This document shows positions 1-10,109 of a stretch of 64,000 nucleotides of DNA, piece after piece. The notes under the pieces are model-generated. The model saw nothing but the letters and a program-made list of their open reading frames with translations, made no database searches and was not told where the DNA came from. The position numbers and the translations under genes were made by a program. The DNA lies in the NCBI GenBank assembly GCA_016271365.2, contig JADMNL010000028.1, positions 94,581,501 to 94,645,500 of the forward strand, in the 5' to 3' direction. The DNA comes from Neoceratodus forsteri. Its lineage: Eukaryota; Chordata; Ceratodontiformes; Ceratodontidae. Positions within the stretch are counted from its first letter, which is position 1. Every line of letters starts with the position of its first letter.

Positions 1-101
1 CCATAACTCCCCAAATAAACCCTCCAACTGGAGGGAAAAACCGTAAGAGGTACCCCCAAAATGTCAGAATCGAATGAAAGAAGGAGGAAAAAACATGAAC
101 C

Positions 102-312
102 TTTTTTTTTTTTTTTTTTTTTTTTCTAATTATTTTACCAGGTGAGACACAGTAAGCTGAAAGCTTGTTTGCAGGTGCAACCTGGGAGCACGAGGAAGTT
201 AAGTGACTTGCTCAGGGTCACATAGTATGCAAGTGGGGGCTGTGGGATTCAAACCCAGGTCTCCAGATTTTCAGCTCAGAGCCTTAAACCACTACGCCAT
301 ACTGCGTCCCTT
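102..312 (-). mobile_element. MIR-like CORE-SINE (tRNA-derived)
   Basis: Read on the minus strand, the sequence starts with a tRNA-like head. An RNA polymerase III A-box (TGGCGTAGTGG, complement near 289-299) and a B-box (GGTTTGAATCC, complement near 244-254) are visible. They are followed by a core block, GTGACCCTGAGCAAGTCACT, which closely resembles the CORE domain of vertebrate MIR elements. The T-run at 102-125 is the 3' A-tail of the inserted copy. SINEs encode no protein and are mobilised by LINE machinery. No clean target duplication is visible; both flanks are A-rich. Bases 1-101 to its left show nothing recognisable. Confidence 0.8.
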
Positions 313-319
313 ATTTGAA

Positions 320-1214
320 AAAAATGGTGCCAGAGAGTGGCATTTATACCCCTGAGAGCACAGTAATCAGGAGTGTGCAGGCTAAAGGTTCTAGAAGGGG
401 AGGCATGGTGGGAAGTTAGGAATACCTGAGTGTCACTGAGAAGAAACAAGATTACTATGGTAAGTAATTTTTTCTTCTTGCCCCAGTAATACTTGGATAT
501 TCCTAACTTTCTGCAGACTATGAAGCAGTACCTTTGGAGGTGGGCACAGAGCTTTATTTTGGAAACAGACTTCGAAGAACTGCTGTGCCGAACCTGGCAT
601 CACCCCTCGACTGAATTTCCAGACTGTAGTGCTTTGTAAAGGTGGGTACTGTTTTCCAGGTAGCTGCTTTACAGATGTCCACTAGTGGAATATTGAGACT
701 ATCACCTTTTAAGAAGCCCAAAGTGGGGCATTTTTAACCGAAATGTGATTTCTTTGCAGGACAATATGTAACCCTGACCAATGCAACAGACTTGTTTTCT
801 CTAAATAACCAGAATCAAGAGTAAGTGTTGTAGTTTTTCAGTTCTTTCCAGTGTTGCTTATCATTTTAAGGTATTTTAGTTAAGGTATTACAGTTTTTTG
901 CAATATTTAGAAGAAAGTCAGAATATAATTTTTTCTATCATAATATCAGGACATGTAGCATTTTTCATGTTTTTTTAAAGAACACAGCTGCCCAAATCAG
1001 GACTGTTCTGTGAAAATCAGGACAGGTGGTAACCCTATGGAACATCCATGGCAGTTGCTAAAGCAGCAGATGTTCCTCTTTTAGAATGGGCCCTCAATAC
1101 TGTTGGGGGTTCCCTTCCCGCTTTAGTGTAACAAAACTGGATACACTGAACTATCCATCGAGAAATGGACCTTTTCAATGCTGGGTTATCCTTTCCCACA
1201 TCCCCATGAGTCAG
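320..1214 (-). mobile_element. DIRS-type retrotransposon copy C, decayed left part
   Basis: The segment from about 430 aligns by eye with the end of the recombinase gene and the internal complementary region of DIRS copy A (1700-2100). Shared strings include GTACTGTTTTCCAGGTAGCT and the splice-like GGTAAGTAATTTTTTCTTC. The minus-strand reading at 1041-1214 encodes the tyrosine-recombinase C-terminal half (FLTHGDVGKDNPALKRS..., then LRAHSKRGTSAA with the H-x-x-R box). The copy is broken by a small element at about 691-1040 and then by insertion of DIRS copy A at 1215. It resumes at 6888. It is older than copy A because copy A interrupts it. Confidence 0.8.
691..1040. mobile_element. small hAT-type non-autonomous element inside DIRS copy C
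   Basis: This about 350-bp stretch interrupts otherwise continuous DIRS recombinase sequence; removing it rejoins the frame-matched segments at about 690 and 1041. The right end, read in reverse, is CCATAGGGTTACCACCTGTC followed by CTGATTTTCACAGAACAGTC. This resembles the terminal region of the larger hAT transposon at 47086 (CCCAGTTTTCACGGGACAGT). The left end (ATTGAGACTATCACCTTTT) is only loosely similar to the right, and the target duplication is not clean. No coding sequence was seen. Family assignment is inference from end similarity. Confidence 0.45.
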
Positions 1215-1257
1215 GAAGAAAAAATTACTCACCTTAGTAATGTTGTTTCTTCTAATG

Positions 1258-1414
1258 GAGTCTTGCTATATTATGACATATGCAGTGAGTCCCAACCTTC
1301 GAACTGCTCCGGAGGTGAAAGAGTTAACTTTCCATGCCAGGCATGGAACACAGAGCTCGAGCTCGGTTGAAACTCTGTCTGTTGTTCTTCAAACTCAGAC
1401 CGTCAGATCTTTAT
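1258..1414. repeat. left terminal inverted repeat of DIRS copy A
   Basis: This block reads GTCTTGCTATATTATGACAT, ATGCAGTGAGTCCCAACC and onward through GAGTTAACTTTCCATGCCAG. The same sequence appears reverse-complemented at about 6720-6874 with only scattered differences. Beyond 1414 the similarity fades. Bases 1415-1670 between this repeat and the internal complementary region show no gene. Confidence 0.85.
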
Positions 1415-1670
1415 GAGCTAAAACTCACTGAGGTCCTGTGTGGAAGCTGTAAACCTACACTAGCCAACTGGCTACTAAACATAAAAACACATTTTTTTGG
1501 TCCCAAAACAAAGACTCAAGTCAGGAGACCCAAAAAATAAAACACAACAGCAAATCACCCCAAAGAAAGAGGGGTGAAAACAACAAGGTGGGCATCTACT
1601 AAGTGCCAACACTGCACTGCCCACCCACATCCCAAAAACAGAGGTTCTGAGAGGGGCAGGCAGGGGGGGT

Positions 1671-1770
1671 CATAATATAGCAAGACTCCATTAGAAGAAA
1701 CATTACTAAGGTGAGTAATTTTTTCTTCAAACAACATGAAGTCTTGCTATATTATGACATATGCAGACTA
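1671..1770. repeat. internal complementary region of DIRS copy A
   Basis: The segment is itself nearly palindromic: TCATAATATAGCAAGACTCC on one side and its complement GTCTTGCTATATTATGACAT on the other. Its two halves are complementary to the extreme left end (1215-1280) and the extreme right end (6850-6887) of the element, joined at CTTC. In the DIRS-1 model such a region bridges the two ends so that a closed circle can be made. It lies just downstream of the recombinase stop codon. Confidence 0.85.
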
Positions 1771-1803
1771 CACAGCAGTACCTCCATGGAGGAGGGACAG
1801 AAC

Positions 1804-2943
1804 CTACTTAGGAAATAGGCTCTGAAGCACAGCTGTGCCAAACCGAGCATCACTCCTAGCCTGGATGTCCAGGGAGTAATGCTTAGTAAAAGTGTGAACT
1901 GTTTTCCAGGTAGCTGCTTGACATATCTCTAGAATAGGGATGTCCCTGGCAGCAGCCAGGGAAGCAGCTGTACCTCTGGTAGAGTGAGCCCTCAGGCCTG
2001 AGGGAGGAACCTTACCCAGCTTTTCATAACAGAATTGGATACAAGAGACAATCCACCTGGCAATGGATCTTTTAGTGGCAGGTTTCCCTTTACCAACCTC
2101 ACCATAAGTGAGGAACAGTTGGAAGGAGTCAAATCTGTGACTCTTGGTACGCTCTATGTAGTAACTAAGGGCTCTCTTTACATCTAAGCTGTGCAGCCTC
2201 CTCTCGCCAGAGGAGGAATGGTCAGTGAAGTACACTGGAAGAGATATAGATTGATTAAGGTGGAAATCTGAAACCACCTTAGGCAAGAACTTCCTGTTAG
2301 TCCTGAGGACCACCTTATCTCTATGAAAGGAGATAAAATCAGGCTCCACTGACAAAGCTTGTAATTCACTTATGCGTCTGGCAGAAGTGATGGATACCAG
2401 AAACACAGTCTTCCAAGTCAAGAATTTCAGCTCTGCTGAAGACAAAGGCTCAAAGGGGGGTTGCATAAGCTGAGCAATGCAAACGTTAAGATCCCAGGCA
2501 GGGGCAGGGTCCCTGAATGGAGGGCTGGTGTGAAGCAATCCCTTAAAAAACTTGGAGAATACAGGATGAGCTGAAAGAGAAGAGGGTTTACCTGCTGAAA
2601 TAAAAGCAGACACAGCTGCCAAATGTACTTTTAGGATAGCTGGTCTCAGCCCCAAGGTATTTAAACGAACCATATAATCCAGGACTGTGGGTAAAGCAGC
2701 AGATTCTGGGGAAATATGCTTCCCAGAGCACCATATGGAAAACCTCTTCCATTTGGAATTATAGGTAGCCCTGGTGGAAGGCTTTCTAGAAGCCTTTAGT
2801 ATATCCATTACACCTTGGGAGAGGTGTAGATCAGCAAACTCTAACTCTTCAAGAGCCAGGCCTTGAGATTGAGAGATTTGAGGTTCGGGTACCAAACCCT
2901 CCCCTGAGCACAGGTTAATAGATTGTGATTCCTGGGAAGACAC
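1804..2943 (-). CDS. DIRS tyrosine recombinase (integrase), intact
   Basis: A 379-codon open frame without internal stops. The N-terminal part (about residues 35-140) contains VMDILKASRKPSTRATYNSK, typical of the SAM-like DNA-binding domain of DIRS recombinases. The catalytic domain carries the first arginine in SARRISELQAL, the H-x-x-R box in LRAHSTRGTAAS, and the nucleophilic tyrosine in HTFTKHYSLD near the C-terminus. The family joins the circular element DNA to the target by strand exchange in the nucleus. The upstream RT-RNase H region abuts and overlaps its start, as in related elements. The start used is the first Met of the open frame; the true start could be an upstream overlap. This is the only undamaged gene of copy A. 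Confidence 0.9.
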   Translation of the reverse strand: MSSQESQSINLCSGEGLVPEPQISQSQGLALEELEFADLHLSQGVMDILKASRKPSTRATYNSKWKRFSIWCSGKHISPESAALPTVLDYMVRLNTLGLRPAILKVHLAAVSAFISAGKPSSLSAHPVFSKFFKGLLHTSPPFRDPAPAWDLNVCIAQLMQPPFEPLSSAELKFLTWKTVFLVSITSARRISELQALSVEPDFISFHRDKVVLRTNRKFLPKVVSDFHLNQSISLPVYFTDHSSSGERRLHSLDVKRALSYYIERTKSHRFDSFQLFLTYGEVGKGKPATKRSIARWIVSCIQFCYEKLGKVPPSGLRAHSTRGTAASLAAARDIPILEICQAATWKTVHTFTKHYSLDIQARSDARFGTAVLQSLFPK

Positions 2944-4936
2944 AGGGAAGATGGACTGCTAAGGACAGTAGGAGTGGATACCAGGTTGTCTGGCCCAATC
3001 TGGAGCAATCAGGATCATCTTGCAGGATTGAGATCTGATTTTGACTAGCACTTTGAACAGGAGAGAGGAGGAGGGGGAGTAGAAACTTCCCTTCCCAATT
3101 GAGAACTAAGGCATCCAGAGGGACTGAGCCCAACACTGGGGCCTGCAGCAAAAAAGGGGAAGTTGGTGATTGTCTGGGGCTGCAAAAAAATCTATCTGTG
3201 GGGTGCCCCATCTGGCAAATATCACCTCCATGACCAGGGGGTCCAGTGACCATTCGTGATGGACCTGGGAAATCCTGCTGAGAGCATCTGCTAGGACATT
3301 GTCCTTGCCTGGGAGGTGAACTGCCGTAAGGGAGGTGTTCAGAGAGTAAGCCAGAGACCACAACTTCATTGCTTCGGTGCACAAGGCCGTGACCGAGTGC
3401 CCCATGCTTGTGATGTACCACATTGTGGTGGTGTTGTCTGTTCTGACTTGTACAACTTTGTTCTGAACAGATTTGGAAAAAACTTGAAGTGCTAGAAAAA
3501 CTGCTCTGAGTTCCAACAGATTGATGTGGAGCAGAGATTCCTGAGGGGACCACAATCCCTGGATGGTGAGGTCGCCCATGTGAGCTCCCCACCCCAAGAG
3601 GGATGCATCTATAGTAAGGATTAAGGAGTGAGACTGAGTGACAAAGGGAACCCCTTGTCTCAAATTGCTCTGATCCTGCTACCACTGTAGGGCCTGGATC
3701 AGGGTTCGAGTTACTGGGATCAATTTGGTTAGAGGGTCTTTCCTTTGAGACCAAAAGGCTCTCAAATGGAACTGTATGTCCCTCATCTGAAATCTTGCTC
3801 CCTGCACTACTGCTATAGAAGCAGCCATGTGCCCCAGGAGCTGTAGAAAATGCCTTGCTGGTCGAGAGACCTGCAGGGTGAAGGAGGAGGCCAGAGAGAC
3901 CAGGTCCTTGCCCTGTCCAAAGGAAGGAAGGCTCTGGCTTCTCTGTGTTCAGCCTCTGCGCCTATGAAGGTGAGGAGCTGGACAGGTTCTAGAACTGACT
4001 TTGAAAGATTCAGAAGGAAACCAGAGAGGTGAGCAGTTGCTGAGTTATCTGTAGATGTAGCCTGACTTGGTCTGGAGACTGGCCTACTATGAGCCAGTCG
4101 TCCAGGTAAGGGAAGATGGCAATTTTTTGCCTTCTTAGGGCAGCAACTGCTACTGCCAGGCATTTTGTGAATACCCTTGGAGCAGAGGTGAGGCCAAAGG
4201 GCATTGCTCTGAACTGGTAATGGCCTGAGGGCAGCTCGAACCTGAGGTACTTTCTGATGGGAGCTTCTGATGAGAATATGGAAGTAGGCATCCTTGAGGT
4301 CCAGGACACTAGCCAGTCCCCTGGCCTTAGAGAGGGTAGAATAATTCCCAGAGTCACCATTTTGAATTTTGGTTTTAAAAGGTGCTTGTTTAAATATCTG
4401 AGATCCAGGATGGGCCGCCATTCTCCTGTCTTTTTTGGGGTAAGGAAGTACCTGGAGTACAACCCATTGCCCTGATGTAGGGGTGGAACCCTTTCCACAG
4501 CTCCGAGAGCCAGGAGGGAAGAGACCTCTGCCTCTAGGGCAAGTGTCTCTGGTGGATTTGCAGGTGGAAAGGATCTGGTTCTCATCTTTGGAAATTTTTT
4601 GAAGCTGAGAACCAGTCCCTGGCTTACTACTTCCAGGACCCACTTGTCTGATGTCAGAGACCTCCAGTCCTGGACAAAGTAAGCCAGCCTGCCCCCTACA
4701 GGTAACTGAGAATCGGCCCTGGCAACCCCATCAGGGTGCCTGCTTGGCAGGGGCTTTGGGCTGAGCAGTGGAAGCAGGCCTGCTTGTACCCAGTCTGCTT
4801 CTCCCTCTAAAGAACCCCCTCTGGGCATAGGCAGAACAGGAGGCCTGGGCTTTGTAAAAAGGCCTGTGAAAAGGCCTGCCCCTGCCCCTGGAAAGCTGCC
4901 TTTGAGGAGTGGCCTGCCTTTCCTTGGCCTGTGCAC
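2944..4936 (-). pseudogene. DIRS reverse transcriptase-RNase H, frameshifted
   Basis: The RT palm is recognisable from 4936: SRYFLTPKKTGEWRPILDLR, then MPFGLTSAPRVFTKCLAVAV, then the catalytic YLDDWL at about 4090-4105. Between these, the frame shifts near 4290, where GDWLVS continues in another frame as LDLKDAYFHI. RNase H follows (3106-3663) with its four acidic residues in place: TIDAS, LLELRA, VRTDNTTT and LADALSR. After RNase H comes a cysteine- and proline-rich DIRS-type linker (APDNHQLPLFCCRPQCWAQS) leading into the recombinase. The catalytic residues are conserved, but at least two frameshifts prevent a full product from a plain reading. Confidence 0.85.
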
Positions 4937-6322
4937 TCCTATAGGTGGTCCTATACGCGTCCATTTTCTTCATGTAATTCTTTGTCTGCTCCCCAGAGAA
5001 TTACCCACAACAGGAAAATCCATGGCCTTAGTCTGGGTATCCTGTGACAGGCTAGTACATCTGAGCCAAGCCATTCTGCAAGTGCCACAAATGAGCCATG
5101 ACTCTTGATGACACATCATTAGAATCCACTGCAGCATGGAATTGCACCTTGGATGCCTCAATACCATCAGCAGCCACCTGCTCCAGCTCCTTGGCAAGCT
5201 GGCCAGGGACCTGTTTTGCTAGAGCCATAACAGTATCCCATCTGGTTTCTGATATCTAGCAACATAAGCCATATAATTTGCCTGTCTGAGTCCCAAGGAT
5301 GCTGCCATGTACTGTTTCTTTGCGTGGCATCAATCCTCCTGGAGTCCTTGTCAGGGGGGTGTGAAGCCAAGGGAATATTTGCCTTGTCACAGGCTGCAGT
5401 CTGCACTACCCCAACATGGCTGCATTGTTGTGTAAGGAACTCCGTATCCGAGCCTGACAATGTGTACCTCTTGTCCATTCTCTTATCGACAGGTGGTATA
5501 GTGTGAGGAGTTTTTAAAATTTTTACTGTCTGTTTCCAAAAGGATTTATGCAAGGGAATAGACAGCCTCCTTGACTCTGGGATATCCATCATTTCCACAT
5601 AGTCAGACTCCTCTTGATCATCCAAAGCTTCCTCCATAGGGAGCTGGAGGGTTTCAGCCACTTTGTTATAAAACATAAAATAAGAAGGGGACTCAGAAAG
5701 CCTGGTGGGGAGATACTCCTGAAGGTCTGTCTGGGGAGATGTCCGGGTCAATGGGCACATCCAGACTTTCAAATCCAAATTTACTCTCCTCATACTCCTC
5801 TTCCCCCTCCTCCAGTTCATAATATTTCTCTACCTCATAGTCTTGAACCGGTGGAACTGGCTGAACCGGACGCTTACCTGATGGTGCTGGTTCGGTCGGA
5901 ACCGGGGAAAGCGACTGGACAATTTTAATCGCTTTGGCTATTTCTTCAGCGGTTGGAGAGGAAAGTTTTGGCTGCACACCAGCTGATTTCCTGGTCCTTT
6001 GCTGGGACCGACTCTGGAGTCGGATCTCCTTGCCCGAGGAAGTCTTGCCCTGGTCAGAGGGCACACCTCCGTTCGGTTGAAACCGAACCGGGCTGGCTCA
6101 TCCGGTTCAGTGGACTTTGGCCTCCCTTTCCTGAGCCTACCAACTCTCTTTCCAGGTAGCTGCGGGAAAATTTTACAAATCTGGCAGTCTGCATTGAGGT
6201 GGTCAAAACCCCAGACAATAAGCACAGGTGGTGTGGGGGTCAGCCTTGGCAAAGGCTTACCCAGAGACACTGCAGTGTTGAAACCCAGTGGGCCCAGTTT
6301 TTCTTTTGGGTTTCTCAGACAT
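4731..6322 (-). pseudogene. DIRS gag-like gene, broken
   Basis: The start (ATG at 6320-6322) gives MSEKPK, matching the start of the gag-like gene in DIRS copy B at 55831. The N-terminal zinc-ribbon-like block is partly kept (CAYCLGFDHLNADCQ); the first cysteine pair has been hit by substitutions and a stop. The rest is spread over three frames (5693-6064, 5167-5820, 4970-5197) with an acidic stretch and a C-terminal basic stretch. The protein is presumed to be the nucleocapsid-like partner of DIRS RNA. It is non-functional as written. Confidence 0.75.
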
Positions 6323-6719
6323 AGTGCCAGTCCTAACCAAACTTACCCGTTTATGGCAATCCGCCAGGTAAGACCCCCTTATTGGTTCCCAACCGTGTCA
6401 CGGGTCGTGGAAAAAAACGTAATAAAATCTGTTTTTTTAGAACCGATAAGAACCGGTAACCACACTCTAAATGACAGATTAATATATTTTAAAACAACCT
6501 GATTGGTTCAAACCGAACCGATAATCGTTTACAAGTTCCACACAGAAGAGAAATTAATGTAAAACCTATCTAGTACTCACAAATACCACAGACAGAGTCT
6601 GAACCGACCGGTTGCGGCTTAATTTCGGTCGAAAACCGAGAAAAACAATACTTTAACCGACAAAATGAACCGAGCAGAAAGAGAAATCTCCAGAGCGACT
6701 GTTCAGTGAGGCAGAGTAA

Positions 6720-6874
6720 AGAATCTGACGGTTTGAGTTTGAAGAACAACAGACAGAGTTTCAACCAAGCTCGAGCTCTGCGTTCCATGCCTGGCATGGA
6801 AAGTTAACTCTTTCACCTCCAGAGCAGTTCAGAGGTTGGGACTCACTGCATATGTCATAATATAGCAAGACTTC
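6720..6874. repeat. right terminal inverted repeat of DIRS copy A
   Basis: Reverse complement of the left repeat at 1258-1414, sharing GAGTTAACTTTCCATGCCAG, CTGTCTGTTGTTCTTCAAAC and GTGAGTCCCAACC with few differences. It is followed by the right outer end CATGTTGTTTGAAG. Because the gag-like gene is read away from it, this repeat is the likely promoter end; that is inference. Confidence 0.85.
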
Positions 6875-6887
6875 ATGTTGTTTGAAG

Positions 6888-6956
6888 TGCTGGGTTATGT
6901 TAAAAGGTCCTGGGGAAAACCAGAATGGGGTCTGATAGCATTGACATGAAACTGCT
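6888..6956 (-). mobile_element. remnant of DIRS copy C beyond the insertion
   Basis: Read on the minus strand, this flank encodes GPFNITQHFLTHG when joined across the GAAG core to copy C at 1214. The equivalent in copy A is RFDSFQLFLTYG and in copy B NDCTQLFLTF. The recombinase frame of copy C is therefore restored by removing copy A, which fixes the insertion point. Only a short stretch remains before the L2-type LINE begins. Confidence 0.65.
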
Positions 6957-7295
6957 GGTACTCAAGTCATTGCTCCCATCACTATGATTTTCGACAAATC
7001 TCTCCAGCTCGCCAAATTCCCTTCTCCTTGGAAACAAGTGCTGGTGACCCCGGTGCATAAGGGAGGCGATAGGTCACTGACCACAAACTACAGGCCCATC
7101 TCTATCCTCTCCCCCCTCTCTAAAGCACTGGAAAGGATTGTGGCAGACCAATTTACTGACTATATTCACAAATACCAACTGCAATGTCCCCAGCAGCACG
7201 GCTTTAGGAAACTCCACAGCATGGATACTGCACTGGTGGATTTCACTGAGTATGTCCATGAGGCATTGGATAAGGGAAAAATGCTTCCTTGGCAA
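6957..7295 (+). pseudogene. L2-type LINE reverse transcriptase, N-terminal palm (5' part)
   Basis: The frame IFDKSLQLAKFPSPWKQVLV, TPVHKGGDRS, TTNYRPISILSPLSKALERI and CPQQHGFRKLHSMDTALVDF is the fingers-palm start of a non-LTR reverse transcriptase of the L2/CR1 group. It is cut at DKGKM by the CR1 that begins at about 7296. The continuation (FIDLTKTFNTVCHPLLL) is found immediately after that CR1, at about 10350. The element is 5'-truncated, starting within RT. Confidence 0.85.
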
Positions 7296-7469
7296 GCTTT
7301 TAAACTAGCCATGGGGGGAGGTGCTAATAAGAGGCAGGAAATTTCAAGCCTCCCCCACAAAACATGATAGGTAGTAAGGTAAACACTGAAGTACAGTGCT
7401 CAACAGAGGGCAGGACAGGGGTAAATGGAAAAATAGACGAGGGCAAAAAGAGCAGGCATGGGGAAAAAA

Positions 7470-8307
7470 AGGATAAAGCCAACATTAAATGGCGGGCAAA
7501 GAGTACCAATGCCCATAGTCTGGGAAACAAGCTTCCTGAGCTAGTAGCCTTGATGGAAGATGAACACTTGGATATTGTGGCAGTCACAGAAACATGGTAC
7601 ACGGGGAACCATGACTGGGATGTCAACATACTGGGGTACACAGTCTACAGAAGGGACAGGGAGGGTAAAAGAGGAGGTGGAGTAGCTCTATACATAAGGG
7701 AAGGGATCAAAGCTACAGAACTAAAAAGTAAAGGGGAGGACAAGAGGCACTCTGGGTCACCTTGGAGACAGGGAATGGCATCACAATCCGCACAGGGGTT
7801 GTATACAGACCCCCATCTCAAGGGGAGGAAATGGACAAGAAAATGATAGAGGACATTCTCAAAATGGCTGAAAAAGGGGAGATACTGTTAATGGGGAACC
7901 TGAATATGCCAGATGTTAACTGGATGACATGTACTGCAGCCACATCCAAGAGCAGGGTCATTCTCGATGCCCTGCAGGGGGCAGGCCTTAGACAGCTAGT
8001 GTTGGAACCCACTCGGGAGGAAGCAATACTAGACCTGGTACTCTCAAATGGAGAAAGGATCACAAATTTAGACGTCCGTAGACATCTGGGAACAAGCGAC
8101 CACTGCACAGTGTGTTTCACAATAAGCACAACCATGGAGACAAGCCATACAAAAACAAGCATACTGGACTTTAGAAGGGCTGACTTTGGCAAAATGGGTG
8201 AATACCTGAGGAATACACTAGCAAATGGCCAAAAAGGAGGGGTGGAAGAACAATGGAGAAAATCAAACTGCCATCATAGAGGCAACAAGCCTTGTGTAAA
8301 CAGATAA
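7470..8307 (+). pseudogene. CR1 endonuclease domain (copy A)
   Basis: Two overlapping frames give an apurinic-type endonuclease. The first has STNAHSLGNKLPELVALMED, DIVAVTETWYTGNHDWDVNI and RGGGVALYIREGIKA. After a frameshift near 7750, the second has VVYRPPSQGEEMDK, LLMGNLNMPDVNW (normally GDFN; here the Asp is Asn) and the SDH box in LGTSDHCTVCFT. These correspond to the N-terminal nuclease of ORF2 that nicks the target DNA. The frameshift and the D-to-N change indicate an inactive copy. Confidence 0.8.
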
Positions 8308-8646
8308 AGAAACAAAGCAAGAAGTAAAAAACACTATCGTTCTCAAAAGAGGTGGCAGGGAAGGTTAAGGAGAAAAAGGCTGCATTCAAAAAGTATAAGC
8401 CATCACAGAAGGAGCACGACAGGGAACTGTATCAATTAAAGCAGAAAGAAGTGGGGAAGGCAGTCAGAATAGCAAAAGCCCAAACTGAGGAAAAAATAGC
8501 CAAGTCAGTTAAGAAGGGGGATAAAACCTTTTATAGGTACATTAGGGAGCATAGAAAGGTTAAGGGAGGAATAGTGAAGATTAATAAGGAGAGGGGAGGT
8601 GGGCAGAGGGAGACAGTGAAAAGGCAGAGATACTGAATGAATACTT

Positions 8647-9687
8647 TTGCTCAGTATTCACAAAAAAGATGAGGAGAAGTTACCTAAACCAGACAATAGA
8701 AGCACTCTGGGTAGGGGGGTTGACACCAGTCCATTTACAGAAGAAAGAGTCCTGAAAGAACTCCTAATACTCAAGGTGGACAAAGCAATGGGGCCTGATG
8801 GGATTCACCCCAGAATCCTAAAAGAACTAAGGGAGGACCTAGTGACACCACTGACCACACTTTTTAACAAATCATGGGAGGATGGGGTGGTACCTGAGGA
8901 CTGGAGGAGGGCAGATGTGATTCCCCTTCACAAAAGTGGGAGCAAGACAGAAGCAGGAAACTACAGACCTGTAAGTTTGACCTCAGTGGTAGGGACAATG
9001 ATGGAATCACTTCTGAAAGAAAGAATTCTTGAGTACCTAGAGGCCAGCGGGGCACTGGACCCAAAGCAGCATGGATTCACAGCAGGAAGGTCATGTCAGA
9101 TGAATCTAATCGATTTCTTTGACTGGGTAACCAAAGTAGTAGACCAGGGAGGGGCTGTGGACATGGCCTACCTAGACTTTAGCAAGGCATTTGAGACAGT
9201 CCCGCACAAAAGATTAATGATCAAGTTAGCCAGCTTGGGAGTGGGTCCCAGGGTGGTAGCCTGGGTTGCAAACTGGCTGCACAACAGGACACAGAAGGTA
9301 ATAGTGAGTGGCACACATTCCGAAGAAAGGGGGGTCACTAGTGGAGTACCTCAGGGCTCAGTACTGGGTCCAGTCCTCTTTAACATCTTTATAGGTGACA
9401 TTGCAGAGGGTCTGGAGGGAAAGGTATGCCTCTTTGCAGATGATACACAGATCTGTAACAGAGTTGATACACAAGGGGGGGTAGAAAGGATGAGAAGGGA
9501 CTTGGCAAGGTTGGAGGAATGGTCAGACATATGGCAACTTAGATTCAATGCAAAGAAATGCAAAGTAATGCACCTGGGAAACAAAACCAGGAGAAGAGTA
9601 CACAATAGCAGGAAAGGTACTAACAACAACAAAAATGGAGCAGGACTTGGGGTAGTTATATCAGATGATCTAAAGGTGGGTAAGTAA
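8647..9687 (+). CDS. CR1 reverse transcriptase domain (copy A), open over 346 codons
   Basis: The open frame covers the RT core: [97 protein letters not shown] and the catalytic FADDTQIC (9435-9455). It begins out of frame with the preceding linker (8352-8636, an ORF2 segment with KKAAFKKYK) and ends at a stop at 9687. The C-terminal segment continues in another frame. The listed Met is simply the first in the frame; in an active element this is internal to ORF2. The catalytic pair is intact. Confidence 0.85.
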   Translation: MLSIHKKDEEKLPKPDNRSTLGRGVDTSPFTEERVLKELLILKVDKAMGPDGIHPRILKELREDLVTPLTTLFNKSWEDGVVPEDWRRADVIPLHKSGSKTEAGNYRPVSLTSVVGTMMESLLKERILEYLEASGALDPKQHGFTAGRSCQMNLIDFFDWVTKVVDQGGAVDMAYLDFSKAFETVPHKRLMIKLASLGVGPRVVAWVANWLHNRTQKVIVSGTHSEERGVTSGVPQGSVLGPVLFNIFIGDIAEGLEGKVCLFADDTQICNRVDTQGGVERMRRDLARLEEWSDIWQLRFNAKKCKVMHLGNKTRRRVHNSRKGTNNNKNGAGLGVVISDDLKVGK

Positions 9688-9722
9688 TGTGAGAAGTCAG
9701 TAGAGAGCCAGGGGATACTGGG

Positions 9723-10109
9723 ATGCATAGGAAGGGCATCACAAGTAGTAAAAAGGAAGTGGTTATCCCTCTGTACAGACAGATGGTGAGACCCCATCTG
9801 GAGTACTGTGTGCAGTTTTGGAGACCTCATCTACGCAAGGACATAGACAGGATGGAAGCAGTCCAGAGGAGGGCAACTAAAATGGTGCAGGGTCTGCATC
9901 AGAAATCATATGAAGAGAGACTGAGACAGCTTAATATGTATACCCTTGATGAAAGGAGAGATAAGGGGGACATGATAGAAACGTTCAAGTACCTCAAGGG
10001 AATCAACAAAGTCCAGGAGGATATCATCTTTCAGAAAAAGAGATGTGTAAGAACAAGGGGACACAATTTAAAGATAGAGGGGGGATGGCTCAGAGGTAAT
10101 GTGAGGTAA
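9723..10109 (+). pseudogene. CR1 ORF2 C-terminal segment (copy A)
   Basis: The frame VVIPLYRQMVRPHLEYCVQF, WRPHLRKDIDRMEAVQRRAT and KYLKGINKVQEDI is the conserved tail after RT in CR1 ORF2. It is one frame away from the RT block, with the join lost around 9690-9720. The 3' UTR follows from 10110, with GGGCCAAGTGGTCCTTATCT before the terminal CTATGTTTCTAT. Confidence 0.8.

Larger units (their letters stand above)
1215..6887 (-). mobile_element. DIRS-type retrotransposon copy A, structurally complete
   Basis: In coding-strand order the parts are a terminal inverted repeat (right), a gag-like gene, reverse transcriptase, RNase H, tyrosine recombinase, an internal complementary region and the left inverted repeat. 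This order and the inverted terminal plus internal complementary repeats are the hallmarks of DIRS elements, which replicate through a circular DNA and integrate by a tyrosine recombinase without the usual target duplication. Both outer ends carry GAAG (1215-1218 and 6884-6887), and the complement CTTC (1725-1728) lies at the join inside the internal complementary region. The recombinase is intact; gag and RT are frameshifted. The element is inserted in DIRS copy C. Confidence 0.9.

Noticed and set aside
244..299. Functional tRNA gene
   Set aside because: A-box and B-box are present, but the sequence continues into a CORE domain and an A-tail, so it is a SINE head rather than a tRNA.
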